Source of the DNA: Porodaedalea pini
Taxonomy: Eukaryota > Basidiomycota > Agaricomycetes > Hymenochaetales > Hymenochaetaceae
Direction: 5' to 3'
Length of the DNA: 64,000 nucleotides
NCBI GenBank assembly: GCA_002794775.1
Contig: NBAY01000032.1
Coordinates: 186,001-250,000 of the forward strand
Below the pieces are notes generated by a model, which worked only from the letters and a program-made list of their open reading frames with translations, searched no databases and had not been told where the DNA came from. Position numbers and translations under genes: made by a program. Below, piece after piece: positions 35,547-48,240 of this stretch (position 1 is its first letter; each line of letters begins with the position of its first letter).

Positions 35547-37221
35547 ATGGCGGCGACTAGCGTCCTCGAACCTCGTTCTGACGATGGATCAAACCTGGCT
35601 TACTTACTCCTCTCAGAAATGAGTCTAGGACAATATCTTGCCGTTGCGCTTTTAACGGTCCTGGTCTATGATGCCAGTGAGTTCTGGTCTCCTCTTTCCC
35701 CTACCTTATCAATAACCTTTCACGTACGCTCCCAGTCATCACGATGGACAAAGAGGCAAGTGAATATATTCTGTCTAGACTTCGTTTCCTACATCTGACG
35801 ACGATTGCCAGGTCAAATATTTTTGGGTGCGGCAAGCAGCTTGTTTCCTATTATATGCCGTGTGTTGACGAAGATTGTACGAAGAATGGTCCCAAACGCA
35901 CAATTGGCATTATTTACTTCGCGGTAAGGAAGGTAATACATATTCTATACGACTAGAACTGACTTTCCCTCGAAGAACCGGTACATTGGGATGTTTGGAG
36001 CCATATCTGACGTAGCCAGTGAGTCAACCGGTTGTAGGATTCTTTAAAAAGGAACGTTAGTAACTATTTCATGCCTCTCAAAGTGGGCACCTTCCAAGAG
36101 ACTATTAGAAAGTGAGTCATCTTCGCGTTCGCGCCCTGTTGTGGCCATATCTGACTCTCTTTATTAAAAACTCTCAGCTGTAGGTCATGCGGATTTAACA
36201 AGACATACCTTATTTCTGAGCTCAGAAAATCCAGGCGTCTTGGGTTACTGGGGCACTGGAATATCATGTGCGTTGCGCTGTCGATGGAAACTGTGTAGAA
36301 GATCTTCACTTACGCTAGACCAGACCTGATCACGGTAACGTTGATTGATTGTACGAATACATATACTCCTTGTAGTCGCGGTATAGTAACAACTTACCGA
36401 GGTCTCTCGCTTAGATATACTCCTTCTGAGAGTCCTGGCTCTTTACTCTCAAAGTCAGTATCCGATTCTTGGACATCCTTACCGAAGGTGACTGATTCTG
36501 GGTTTCATTAGACAAGAGACTTGGAATTTGTCTGAAGCTACTAGTGATGCTTGAGGCAGTTTTCGGGCTGGGCGTCTTGATTTTTAGTGCCTTCCGAGTC
36601 CAAAGTAAGTACTGTCTTTCAAGGTTGTTGCTGAATGCAAACTCAAAGGTTGTGATTAAGTATATGCTACCGTTCTCGCACCAGGCCTCACAGTCTGCAC
36701 AGAAGTTGATAGCACACCATTATTATTACCTACCATGTCCTGGTATGCGATGAACTTCGACATTGGGATCATTGGGTCTATGCTGATCCGAGCTTTGTAA
36801 AGGGTGCTACCGCTGGTCTACGCTATTATTTCGATGACTCTGGCGCTCTACAAAGCCACTGAGTTCTGGAGGATTTCTGGCGGATTCACAGGACTTGATC
36901 TTGTGAAGGTCATTGTACAAGACCAGGCATTGTATTTCAGTTTGTGAGTTCATTATTGTCCCCCTTTTGTCTGCGCTGCTGATAGTAACTTATCCTCCAT
37001 GCTGAAGCGTGTTAACTTTTTACATCCTTCAAATAGTCGAGGACCAGATTTCCGTAGCAAACCAGTTTCTCTCTTTTCTTCTGACTTGTTTAGGAAGCCC
37101 GACTCTGCTTTGCGTCCTTGGGAGTCGTCTGTTGTTTCATCTGAAGGAAGCAGCGGAACTCGGAGTCAATGGAGGGACAAGTTACAGATCGGAGACCATA
37201 AGTGTCATGGTATTCTCCTAG
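35547..37221 (+). CDS. DUF6533 multi-pass membrane protein
   Basis: The N-terminal exons 35547-35676, 35736-35755, 35812-35826, 35885-35923 and 35976-36018 join to give VLVYDAIITMDKEVKYFW and FANRYIGMFGAI, the DUF6533 signature of basidiomycete membrane proteins (YD..lT...E....W, then NRY). Further on, LLRVLALYSQNKRLG is recovered by an intron around 36453-36513, and LGVLIFSAFRVQ follows. The last exon ends ILQIVEDQISVANQF...ISVMVFS with a stop at 37219-37221. The exon of 15 nt and a GC-AG intron (35756-35811) are unusual. Function is unknown; members have about seven helices and are expanded in mushrooms. Middle exon borders are only partly resolved. Confidence 0.75.
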
Positions 37222-37796
37222 ACTTACGGTCTGCGTAGGCATCTCGAGGTCTATATATACCTTTTCGTCGTTATTTTCCTCGAGTACATATCCGCAGGTC
37301 TACGCTACAGCTGAAGTAAAAATGTGTAATAAATTATCGACTTTTTTATACCCCAATATTAATGCCAATGTTTTCCTTATTCCCTTCCTGCATTTAGTAA
37401 TAACAGAGCGGACCATGCCTGTATATTTCGCCTCATTTATTGAAAAAATACGTCGGCGGTGCCAACACAAGGAGCCTGAAGTAAATGCAGCGGGAACAAA
37501 CCACTTCCGCCTTTAAAAGACAGGTCAAGAAAGAACAAGGGAGTTTTCGTACCCACTGGCACTTAATGACCATCGGTTCCATCTGGAGGTTGAAGACGAG
37601 GATCGCATAGAGAAACCTAACAGGCAAACAGAGGTAGCTAAATAAGGAAATAAAGGGTTACAAAAATAAGCACGGCGATATGCCCTTTCGTGCGCACCGT
37701 GGCTGTCTCCCACCGCTGTCGACGTTGCCCTCAACCATCGCCTCTGCGTTGTTCTCTCATCTTCGTCTTCAACAGCGAGCAGCAAGGGCGTAAAGC
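37222..37796. other. Intergenic region upstream of the DUF7137-like gene
   Basis: No coding frame with a recognisable domain. A short ATG frame at 37680 precedes the next gene but stops before it and could at most be an upstream open frame. Confidence 0.45.
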
Positions 37797-38430
37797 ATGT
37801 CGTCGACTGCGTCTGGCTCTGGTTCAAGCTTCATCTCCATTCCCCAGACTGCCGCCGCAGGCGGCCTCTCGTACACACAACCGGCGACGTCGAGCAATGC
37901 GTTCTACAAGATCGCATCCGACGCACCCATTACGTTTGGCTGGAACTTCACCTCGCTCATCGTGACGCCGACGCACTTGACAATCAGTGCCATATGCGAA
38001 AACGGGAATACGTACCCCGTGGGCCCGACAGACGGCGTGATTCCTGGGACGGCGACGCAGGTCGTCTGGGACGTTTTTTCGTATCAGCAATCAAACCCCA
38101 ACCAACCGCTTGCAGTCGCTACGTATACGCTAACGGTTTGGGACGACCGTGGGCCCGACGCAACGCGTGCGGGCGGGTTCTTTAATCCAAACTCGAATCT
38201 TGAGTTTGCTTTGTACACACCGCAGCCATATACTCCACTTGCCAGTGGTAAGTTTCAACTGGACATTAGCTAAGTGAAGCGAAGTTTGAGCCAATTTGCC
38301 TTTAGGTTGGACGTGTCCCGGGTGTAGCGCTGCCGAAGCAACGCTTGCCTCCCACCCAGCGATCGTTGCCTTCTTCGCCACGTTCGTCATTATGCTCCTC
38401 AGCGGCTGGGGTCTGCTCCGCCACCAGTGA
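37797..38430 (+). CDS. DUF7137-like protein with C-terminal membrane anchor
   Basis: Two exons (37797-38247, 38306-38430) give 191 aa. The core contains FYKIASDAPITFGWNFTSL, ICENGNTYPVGPTDGVIPGT and VATYTLTVWDDRGP, the beta-sandwich pattern I associate with DUF7137, a fungal family of unknown role. The C-terminus GWTCPGCS is followed by a hydrophobic helix (AIVAFFATFVIMLLSGW) and a short basic tail. Family members usually have an N-terminal signal peptide. None is visible here because an in-frame TAA lies just before the ATG, so the protein may be tail-anchored, or a first exon was missed. Confidence 0.65.
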
Positions 38431-38940
38431 TTCGAAATCTTCGCGTGCCGTTTCTTTTTTGGGTAGATGATCAGGTTGTTGCATTGGACTGTATACGGAC
38501 CCGGACCTTATTTATTGCCCTCCTCGCAGACATTATGCTCCCACTATAATTCCTCGCCTCCACCATTGCATATCAGAATTCATCGCTCTCGCTATTCGCT
38601 ATCCCTTCTACGTACTACGGCATCTGCGTCGGTATCTGTCACGTCTCCTGGACACTTGTCGCCGCCCTCATGATCATTTCATAGTTGTGTACATATTGTG
38701 CTGCTTGCACCAGTGTTAACAGTACATTCTGTCTGACCGCTACATATTTTGTGCCCGCGCTTTTCTCTGTCTGCGAGCCGCTCCTAACTTTCTGCTGACA
38801 AACCCGGGCCGGAAAAAAGACGATTGGGCGGCAAGCTTAAATTTCTGTACTAGTCATGCGCGTATACACTCTAACCCGTGTGTCTCCCACTACCCACCAC
38901 ACTTTACAAGCTGCATATGCGGTCGTAGGGTCTGAGTACA
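38431..38940. other. Intergenic region upstream of the permease
   Basis: No coding frame or repeat recognised. The stretch holds the 3' flank of the DUF7137-like gene and the permease promoter. Confidence 0.5.
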
Positions 38941-41109
38941 ATGACCGTGGACGACGAGAAACTACCCAGTGCACGGGTGGATGAGGTCGAAGCATTCGAG
39001 CGTGGACATGACCCTGTACGGGCGCAGAGGATTGGATTGGGCGGGATAACACGCAAGTTGCTTACATGGGGAGTAGAAACAAGAGGTGAGTAGTGGTCGC
39101 TCCAAAGTGCATCAAAGGGTTTCGTTTCACTGAGAGCGGACTTGGTGTATAGGTATCTATCCCGTTCCGCTCGACCAAAGAATAGACAAAAACTTCCACA
39201 AGATATTTTTTATCTGGTTTTCCATGAACTTCAATATCCTTTCGTGAGCAAATCCTCTTTACAAGCTCAGGCTGTGAACTCAATCTTTACAGTTTCTCAG
39301 CAGGCACCACGGGCCCCCTCGTTTATGGCCTTGGCCTACGCGATAGCTGTCTATTGATTCTGTTCATAAACCTGCTGTGCTGCATACCACCCGCATACAT
39401 GTACGTCTTGTCTATACTTTCTCGCGACCTGTCACTATATTTCTCACCTGATAGCTCGATATGGGGTCCTAAACTCGGACTGCGAACAATGTGCCAGTCG
39501 CGCTACAGCTTCGGGTGAGCGACCTGGGAAACCAGAGAAACGAATACCTATCTCAAATTGTTATCTCTGACAAAGGTTCTACGGAGCGATCGTGCCGAGC
39601 ATATTCAGTTTGCTGACAATGACTGGGTTCATGATACTGAACTGTATACTGGGCGGACAGACTCTTGCTGCTGTCTCCGAGGGTCATTTGGATTGGACGT
39701 ACGTTTCTTTCTTTTTAGTTCGCTGGACTGTACTCATTCTTTACGCCATGACAGTGTGGGCATCGTTGTCATTGCTGTTCTTTCTTTACTGGTGAGTCAA
39801 CTTTTACTCTAGAAACCATGCTTATGTTGACTATATACAGCTTTCGTTCTGCGGTTACACAGTTCTGAACTGGTCAGCTTCTCGCCTGATTCGTGTTCTA
39901 ATAAATAGTGTTATATTCTCCGTTTTGCAGGTATGAACGCCTCTCCTGGCTTCCGGTGCTTATAGTGTACCTTGTCGCGTTGGGTGTCGGTGGCAAGAAC
40001 CTTTCAAATCCACCTGCAACAGCGCCCACGACCGCAGCTACGGCACTCTCGTTCGCATCTGTGATCGCTGGCTTCGTGTTGACGTACGCACCCATGGGCT
40101 GCGACTACACAACCTACCTGGACTCACGAGTCTCGAGGTTCGTCATTCAATTATCAGAATAGTTGTCGGGACTAACGCGTCTCGGCACACGTAGTTGGAG
40201 GATATCCATCTACTCCTATCTAGGATTTGTCTTACCTATAGTGCGTTTATCCTCTGATTAAAGCAATTCGTTAATTTACAGTGTGTACGGAAGGTCTCCA
40301 TCCAATGTCTCGGTGCCGCATTCGCAGTTTCCATTCCCCTTGTTCCCTCCTGGTCCGCCGCATACGTCGACGAGTCTATCGGAGACCTTTTTGCGACTGT
40401 CCTTGGCCCGACTGGCGGATTTGGGAAATTCTTGACTGTGCTCCTCAGTCTGAGTGTGACTGCGAACATTGCACCGACAATGTACTCCTTCGGTCTTACC
40501 TTCCAGGTGTTCTTCCCATTCTGTGCACATCTCCCGCGATATGTGTTCTCCGTGCTCGCCACCGCTATGTATGTTCTCAGATGTTTCCATCTTCATCTTA
40601 TTTCAAAGTGAGCGAATACTGACCAGCATGTTTTTAGCGTCATTCCGCTGTCGATTGTTGGTGCACACCGCTTCTATTCAACATTGACGAACTTCCTCGG
40701 GATCATTGGTTACTGGGCGTCCTGCTTCATTGCGGTGGTGCTCGTTGAGCACTTTTTCTTCCGCGCGCGAGTTCGTTCTCTCCTCGCCTCCAGGTGGCCG
40801 TCCTCTCCTTCTAAGAACACCTCTCCAACGTTCACTCCTGCATTGGCTCAACAATACACCACGGACCCTTTCTCCAACTACGACATTTCGGCATGGAACA
40901 CTCCTGCCTTGCTACCCAGTGGCATCGCAGCATTGGGAGCGAGCATTCTGAGCTTTGCCTTGGTTGTGCCATGCATAGATCAGGTGTGGTTCGTCGGGCC
41001 TATAGCCCGCTCGACTGGTGACATCGGATTCGAGGTCGCGCTCGTACTGACCGCTCTCTTCTATTTCCCTTTCCGATACGCCGAGATCCGTTGGCGAGGG
41101 CGGCTCTGA
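38941..41109 (+). CDS. NCS1-family purine/cytosine permease
   Basis: Eleven exons (38941-39085, 39153-39243, 39293-39400, 39455-39514, 39576-39698, 39755-39791, 39841-39872, 39931-40137, 40195-40240, 40282-40568, 40638-41109) give 535 aa, matching the Fcy2-type family. After a cytosolic N-terminus with GVETRGIYPVPLDQR come about twelve hydrophobic helices. Family motifs seen are FNILSFSAGTTGPLVYGLGLRDS, CQSRYSFGFYGA, LNCILGGQ, APMGCDYTTYL and VTANIAPTMYSFGL. These carriers import purines and cytosine with protons at the plasma membrane. Two very short exons (37 and 32 nt) encode one helix. Substrate choice among adenine, guanine, hypoxanthine and cytosine cannot be read from sequence. Confidence 0.92.
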
Positions 41110-41973
41110 TTTCATATCTTCGGGCTCACAGCTTGCTAGGCTGTCCTGCTCGAAATTTCGACATATTGGAAGATGGGGTTATGTGCACGTACGCTATATA
41201 TGATGGATGACAATGAAGTGGGTGGATTGGAATCTTATGAAGTCATTCGAGTTTAGGCGAGTGTCATTGCTATGCATCCTGTCGTTGACGGTTGCTATAC
41301 TCTTATTCAATAAATTAGACATAGACTTGCGAGTAGATGGCATGCATCTGATGTATTTCAGCGACTGAAGTCACTTTGAGAAATCGAGAGATTGAAGCGT
41401 TCCAGGCATCAACAGGCCTTTGAAATTTCCATAATCAACGCCAACAAATGAGCCGCAGATTCGAATAGACATCGTTCGTCGTATCAAGATCTGACGCATC
41501 ATGCAAGAGATGCTGGAACGAAGTGCGAAGGCGTACTGGGTTTATTCACTGACCACAAACCGTATCCATATGCAGCTAGAGCCACAATCCGATCTAAATT
41601 TGTGGAGGCGGCATTGCTTGCTGAGTGTTTATGGATTAACGATGAAAATGTAAGCGAGCATAGCGTGAATTCTGTAAACAATTGTTATGCAACACGTCAA
41701 GCAGCGACAAATAACACGGCTCCCACACAAAGTAAATAGCGATAAACAAAGACCGGTTCTTGTGTAGTCTCTCGAATTCCAGTCTTATCTCTGTTCGACT
41801 CAAGACAGATGAAGAAGACTCAGTATAACAAGAACACATCCCAGTAGGAATCACAACCAAAGACGATTAACTTTACGCCATCAAATCTTTCATTGATATT
41901 GTGTTCATTCAGACCGTGTGTATTGGTACAAGTTTGCGGCATCCATACAATGCGGGACCTCTCTTTTCTCTTT
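41110..41973. other. Region between the convergent permease and dehydrogenase genes
   Basis: About 860 bp without a credible gene. Two short minus-strand frames (41499-41681 and 41636-41860) have no domain and overlap each other in different frames. Confidence 0.5.
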
Positions 41974-43125
41974 TTATGCGATAATCACGCCACCGTTGGG
42001 GTGGAGGACTTGTCCGCTGTTATGGTTGTGTCAGAAACAAGTAACAAAAGCAAGAAAGAGCGAGCTGCGTACCTCATGTAGCTTGAGTCGGCACTCGCGA
42101 GAAACACGAAACAGGTTGCGATCTCTACGGGCTGACCAGCCCGTCCGATTGGTGTGGTGACGCCGAAACTCTCCTTTGAGCTCTGCGACATCGTTGCGGG
42201 GCTATGAAAGCGAAACAAATCAGGCAATATTCAAACAAGGGAAAAAAGCAACCAGACGCACATAAGAGGAGTCCAGATAGGGCCGGGCGCTACGATGTTG
42301 ACGCGAATGCCACGTTCACCGACGATCTGGTTGCTGAGCGCGCGGCCGAATCCGACGATTGCACCCTTCGTCGCGGTGTAGTCTACGAGTTCCGGGTGGC
42401 CGACACTCGGGTTGACACTCGCGCATAGAACAATTGTACCCCCCGCGTGCGTTGGCATGTGCGAGAGTGCATGCTTGGCGGTATAGAAGAAAGAATGGAT
42501 GTTCGTCGCGAAGACGTCGCGCCATTGTTCGGAGGGCAAGTCAGGCAGCGATTCAATTGCTTGCTGTGTGCCGTGGTTCAGGACACTATGAAGGGCGGTA
42601 AATACGCGACGACGAGAGGGCATACACACTGCACTTACAGAGTATCTAGTCTACCGTTGTGCGCCTTCAGGTGAGTGTCGACCATCTTCTGGCAATTCTC
42701 TTCTGTACGCAGGTCGAAAGCGGCGTGCGCGACCTTGGACTTGCCCTTCGTCTTCTCGGTAATGTACTTCTCGACATGAGCCGCATCTTTCTTCTCTTCG
42801 GGCTTATAGGCAAGAGTGACATCTGCGCCTTCCAAAGCTGTAAGACTTTCCAGTCAGAAATGCAACTTATATAAAGACAAAAATATTTCCTAAACTAACC
42901 GTAGAGGATAGCGACGGCTCTGCCAATACCGCTGTCAGCACCTGTGATGAGCGCCGCCTTACCCTCAAGCTTTCCAGAGGGCCTGTATGGTTTTCCGTCG
43001 GCAGTAATGTCGTCGACAGGCTGTGGCTCGAGCTCACCGCGCTGCTTGCCCGGCGCACCCTCCTGGCTCTGGACGGGCGGCTTCCAGCCTTTCTTGAATA
43101 CTTCAGAGACGTTGGGAGAGGACAT
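41974..43125 (-). CDS. NAD(P)-dependent short-chain dehydrogenase/reductase
   Basis: Five exons on the minus strand (43125-42900, 42837-42639, 42585-42262, 42201-42073, 42016-41974) give 306 aa. An N-terminal extension (PPVQSQEGAPGKQRGELEPQP) precedes the cofactor motif TGADSGIG (TGxxxGIG), then DLRTEENCQ, LNHGTQ, the catalytic region CASVNPS and YTATK, and the tail YMSGQVLHPNGGVIIA. The extension with the PxPG-Q-E core is typical of the stress-associated SDR subgroup that includes bacterial YghA and general stress protein 39. These reduce small aldehydes or ketones; substrate is unknown. It diverges from the MOB gene across a 289-bp promoter. Confidence 0.92.
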
Positions 43126-43414
43126 GTCTGGTGTAGTAAGAGTAGTGTGAATACATATTGGCGAGCTGTCGAGGAGTTTTTATGGATTGCATTTGCGAGG
43201 TGACGTCGTGGACGACGTCGACGTAGAGATTGGTGGTGCGTCGATCAGCACATCCATATCGAGGTGATGGCATTAGTCAGCTGAGTTCGCATCAACAGCG
43301 AGCGCAACGTCGTCCTCGCTGTCGTCGACGTTGTTGCTCATCGTCAGTAGGTGTAAAAGCACCCTAATTACTGCGTTCAAAAACTTTCCATATAGAATAG
43401 CTTCTCCTTGCACT

Positions 43415-45846
43415 ATGGTTATTGCGACACGCCCTTTACGCGGCTCGCGCCTCTCCTCGTTTTACCCTCCCGTGCCCGTCGATGGACCATCCATGTCTGA
43501 CCTGGATAGCGCGTTCCAATTGCAGGAGTACATCTCGCTGCTCATTCGCCAGAATCCGTACGACGTTGACGCCATCGTCACGAATCCCGGACGCGTCAAA
43601 GCATCGGGGAAGGGCGAGGACAAATCAGAACTATCACCGGACAAGGAAACGAGGAGCGACATTGTTGTCGACGAGGCGTGCTGGATTTATGAGCAGCTCA
43701 GGTACGTGTCAGAGCTGTTCTCCTGTGACTAGAACTGATTCTGTGGGCTCTTCAGGCGTCTTGCGCAAGACCTAACACACCCTCTGATTACGGCACTCCA
43801 GCAAGAGTGCTCGCGAGCGTCATGTCCTGAGATGAAGGCGGGCGAATGGCTTTACCTATGCGTCGCGCATGGTAACGATGGTGCTATGGAGGTACGCATC
43901 TCTGACATTATATGGTGGAACTTGGGAATTAGCAGAGACTAGACCCGAGGAAGGCTAGTTTGCAAGCCACGCTGCTTGTAGCTACTGGATTCGTGATGGC
44001 AACACGCTCTGCTGATGATAGGTTCTGCCATGCATATATCAGTTTCTGACCAGCAATCCTAGCAATGCTGCGCTATCGATTACATTATTCATACCCTGGA
44101 CAGCGCAACTGCTCTCCTTAACTCTCCACGTGCATTTCCATCTCGGTGTGTTTTCAAAGCATTCCGAAGTATGGTTAAATAGCTAAAATACATGACACTT
44201 TCAGCATCTCCATTCCGCAGCCTTCAATTCGGCACTTCTCGTCCCTCGCACGCCGGCTAGGGCGTATCTTTGCACATGCATACTTCCACCACCGGGAGGC
44301 TTTTGAATCCGCAGAGGCTGAGAATGCACTCTACGCCCGTTTCCTTGCCCTCACCGCACGTTTTAATCTCGTTCCGCCTGAGTTCCTCGTCATCCCGCCC
44401 CGCATGACCAATCCAGATACCTCCACCGCATCCGGTGCAGACGCAGAGCCGCCTCGCCTCCTCGGTGCCGCTCTTCACCCACAACCAGCTAGTCCTGAGA
44501 AACCTAGTCCAACCGTACTCGAGAGCCCACGCAAGCTTGGCCGGAACCGCACGGACACTATGGTGTTTAGTGACGCGGAGGCCTATAGCGAGGCGCTTCG
44601 CGGGCATACAGACTCCCCACCAGCCCTGGCGCCACCCTCCGACCCAGCTGATCAGGAGAAGGACACTTCAACTCGTGCAGACAGTCTAGGTCTCGATACA
44701 CTCGAAGGCGAAGGAGAAGGGGGAGGTGGAGCCGGAGGCATTCTGCATGTTGAAAGTTTAGAGCTTCTTGCAGAGTCACCAGAGACCTGCCGCCCTGCTC
44801 CTGCCGAGTCGGAACAGGAAGGAGAAACGCGGCCGTATACGCTCACTTTCTCCGCTTCAGGGACGATGAAGACTGCATTGCCTCCGGGCGTGTCTCCGTC
44901 TTCGTCCTCCCAAAGCAGCATCGCACTTACACCATCCGCTGCCAACTTCAACAACACTTCCCAGCTCGAGGCGCGTGACTTTACAGACGCTATCGAAGAG
45001 CGGGCTCCGGCGTCAGAGGCTGAGGAGGAGAGCGCACTGAACACGGTGCTGTCACAGGAGGAGGAGGAGGAGGATGCGTCTGTAGAGCATTCCGGGGACA
45101 CGCGCCTCATTGACCTCTTGGCGCGGAAACAGGTACTGGATAGAAGAGTCCAGGACCTGGATCCGGATGAGGATAATACAGAGTGGTCATCGGGGATACA
45201 ACCGCGGATCAACGTCTCCGGGCTGGACTTCTCCCGGATCGACTTCTCCCAGCCCGCAGCAGCTGAGGCAGAGGTTGTCGAGGTACCATCTGAGATGGAG
45301 AAAAACGTGGGCGCTGGTGAGGGTGAGGGCGAAAGCGGCGAGTTCGTTGTCGTCGGTGAGCAGGACGACGAGTCGCCTGAAAAGACAGAATTTAAACCAG
45401 AGCATCGCGAAGACCAGTCCGCTTCTGGCCACGCTACGCAGCCTGTACATGAGGGGACAACATCCGTTACGGTGGGCGGTGGCGCAGATGTAATGACGGA
45501 AACAGCGAGTGGGAAAGCTGATGAGAATCTCGAGCACAACGAAGTAACGGCAGCAACAGAGGGCACGTCAGAAAGTAGCGCTTCTGTTGCTACAGCGGTG
45601 GACGAGGATAAGGTCACATCTACTGCGTCCGAGGACAAAGAACCAGCCGGAGAGGGCGACAACGTTGATACTACGGTGGTGGCGGCACCAGTCACTTCTG
45701 AAGAACAGCCTTCCAAGCCATCCCCGACAGAGGAAGGAAAGACGGAGAAAGTTGACTCCAGGGAGGAATCAGAGCACGCGGCAGTGGATCCGGATGCCTC
45801 ACTCGAGACGGATGTCGCGGAAGTTGAGAACGTCTTGGGCGAGTGA
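43415..45846 (+). CDS. MOB-domain kinase activator with long acidic tail
   Basis: Four exons (43415-43701, 43756-43891, 44063-44145, 44205-45846) give 715 aa. Residues 30-245 form a MOB/phocein domain: LQEYISLLIRQNP, the zinc ligands in CSRASC, EWLYLCVAHG, CAIDYIIHTLD, and HAYFHH near the end, followed by RFNLVPPEFLVIPPR. MOB proteins bind and activate NDR/LATS or STE20-class kinases. The remaining 470 residues are disordered, rich in Glu, Ser, Thr and Pro, with a few short motifs such as NVSGLDFSRIDFSQP. Typical MOB proteins are only 210-300 aa, so the tail is the odd part. It is encoded in a single exon with the domain's last segment, arguing against a mis-joined gene. Confidence 0.88.
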
Positions 45847-46022
45847 GTTACATGTTCGATGTGAAGTAGTTTTAGTGTGATATATGATGTCGCGGAGGGA
45901 CGCTCATATTTCTCTTCTATCCCTATTGACTTCCTTACATACCTGTTTCGTGTACGTCGTCTTTAAGCACTTGTTAAATGTGTCTGATCTACTGTGAGCA
46001 CGCACGTTATGTGTATTCTGTA

Positions 46023-46045
46023 CAGTCGAACCTCTCATTAAGAAT
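46023..46045 (+). repeat. Left terminal inverted repeat of the pogo-like element
   Basis: Starts CAGTCGAACCTCTCATTAAG and continues 3 more bases; preceded by the target dinucleotide TA. Confidence 0.93.
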
Positions 46046-46314
46046 TACTGTCGATAAGAATTTCCTCTGGTTAAGAATAGAAATTTCAGTCCACCAAGTC
46101 GGTAGACAGTAAATTCAGGGTCCAATAAGAATAAATTCTCATTAAGAAATAAGAATAAGAATTTGTACGAAAACATAAGGGAAAATTCTTATTGAGAGGT
46201 CACTTAGTCACGTGAAAGTTGCACATAATCAAGCCATGGAGGACACGCAAAAAAAGGGTAGCACATTTTCCTCCCTGCTAGACAGCTCCTCGACACTCTT
46301 CTACCCACTTCAGA

Positions 46315-48240
46315 ATGTCTACAGAGCTTGGCTGTGCACAGAACCCCGATGGATCACTCAAAGAAGCTAGTGAAATCAGCTTTACCCATTCCCGCAGTGC
46401 TTCTCCCGTTGATCTCAGCACTCCACTGCCATCCGTTGCCGCCGCTCCCGCCCTAACACCAGTGACTCCCACACCCACGGTGTCCATCAAAGAAGTGCCT
46501 GAGAAGCCTTCTGCCAGCAGGGTTCCAAAGCCTAGAATGCTTGGCAAGCGGTCCAGCACAGCGGTAATCCACTCAGTTCAGAAGCGGGTCCGTTACACTA
46601 CCGGTGACAAGCTCGAGGTTCTCGAATTCATTTCGGGTCCAGGCCAAAATCTCAAAGATGAGGAGGTTGCGGATCATTTCAGGAGTCGCTTTCCCAAAAT
46701 CAATCAGTCTATGGTTTGGAAATGGAGGAACGAACAACAAAAAATCCGGTCATCTGTCGAGAGCAATCCCAACCAAATTTTCTACAAACGGACTGGCATT
46801 GCCAAAGCTGTCAAGTTTCCAAAACTTGAAGAAATGCTTGTTTTATTTGTCCGGACATCTCAGGACCGTCTCAAGATTTCTGCAGAAGTACTTCGGGTCA
46901 AGGCGAAACAATTCGCAGATATGCTCGGAATACCCCTAGACGAGCAGTTAAGTCTATCAAATGGTTGGGTTACATCGTTTAAGGACCGAAATGGAATCCG
47001 GGAGTATAAACTCCATGGGGAAGCAGCCTCTGTTGCTCCAGAAGCAGTCGAAGCAGCAAGGGAGCGGCTCAAGGTCAAACTTGCTTCCTTCAGCCGGCGA
47101 GATGTGTACAATTTTGATGAAACTGGACTGTTCTATCGGATGCCACCAGATAAATCACTGGCTACTCAACAGATGTCTGGTGGGAAAGGGGACAAAACAC
47201 GGATATCACTTGGATTTATTGCGAATGCAGATGGTTCAGATATCCGAGAACCTTTATTTATTGGTCATGCCCGGCGGCCTCGATGCTTCAATAAGAAGGA
47301 TGGATACGATTTGGGATTCATGTATTACTACAATAAGAAGGCATGGATGACAGGAATTATTTTCGAGCTGTGAGTGTTTCAAAATTTATTAATGGATTTT
47401 TCATGTCTAACTTAAATTTGAAGGTTTCTCGAGGATCTGGATAAGGAAATGCGTCAGCAGAACCGCAATGTCTGTCTTACGATTGATAACGCGCCATCAC
47501 ACATCTTCAATGCCTCGATACTCACAAACGTTGAGGTCATCTTTCTTGATCCGAACATGACTTCCCATATCCAGCCTATGGATGCCGGAATTACTCGTGC
47601 ATTTAAAGCTCAATACCGCCGCTTATACATTCTCCTGGCCCTCGATCGCTACGAAAATGGAGAACAAAATATTTATCATATTGACCAGCTCCAAGCCATG
47701 AACCTGGTCAATCAGGCTTGGGCAAAAATCACGTCCGAAACCATTTCAAACTGCTGGAAACATGCTGGAATTCTTAACGCTTCTTCAGGACCGATTGATC
47801 CAGCCATTAACGGTGATTCTGGGATCAACCAGGCTGTTACCGAGTTAGCGGGTGCTCTCAAAGAGCTTTCTGTCCAGGCGATTGCATCAAAAAATGTGCC
47901 AACTGTCGAGGAGCTTCTCAATATTGATGCCGAGGACATTACAGAAGCAGAATGGACAGATGCCGAAATTCTTCAGCAGGTGGAAATCAGTTCACGCGAG
48001 GCTTCTGGTGAGCATATACCAGAACTAGAGGCACCCGGACCAGAACCAGAACCGCTCATGGGCCTTCCCGAGGCTTGTAATGCCCTTACCCGACTTGATC
48101 AACTCTTTCAAAGCGAAGCAGGGCCAGAGTATGCTCAAGCTCGAGTCCTCCTTCCGAAACTTCGTCGGGACCTTCAGAGACGCATTAATAGATCAATGGG
48201 ACAGTCTGACCTTCGTTCATTTTTCCATAAAGAAACATAG
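46315..48240 (+). CDS. pogo-type transposase, CENP-B-like DNA binding and DDE domain
   Basis: Two exons (46315-47369, 47424-48240) give 623 aa with no stop or frameshift. A disordered N-terminus (about 90 residues) leads to a helix-turn-helix region (TTGDKLEVLEFI...SMVWKWRNEQQK) and a CENP-B-type second helical domain (VLRVKAKQFADMLGIP...NGWVTSFKDRNG). The DDE nuclease follows with the first acid in NFDETGLFY, the second in LTIDNAPSHI and the third in PMDAGITRAFKAQYRR. All three catalytic positions are present, so activity is possible. Pogo transposases cut and paste at TA sites. The tail after residue 500 is acidic. The single intron has a normal GT-AG border. Confidence 0.93.

Noticed and set aside
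38200..43500. Possible metabolic gene cluster (permease, dehydrogenase, with methyltransferase elsewhere)
   Set aside because: The genes are separated by unrelated ones, differ in strand and lack a backbone biosynthetic enzyme.
44652..45716. 354-codon minus-strand frame
   Set aside because: Ser/Thr/Pro-rich mirror of the low-complexity acidic tail of the MOB gene; no domain or splice signals.
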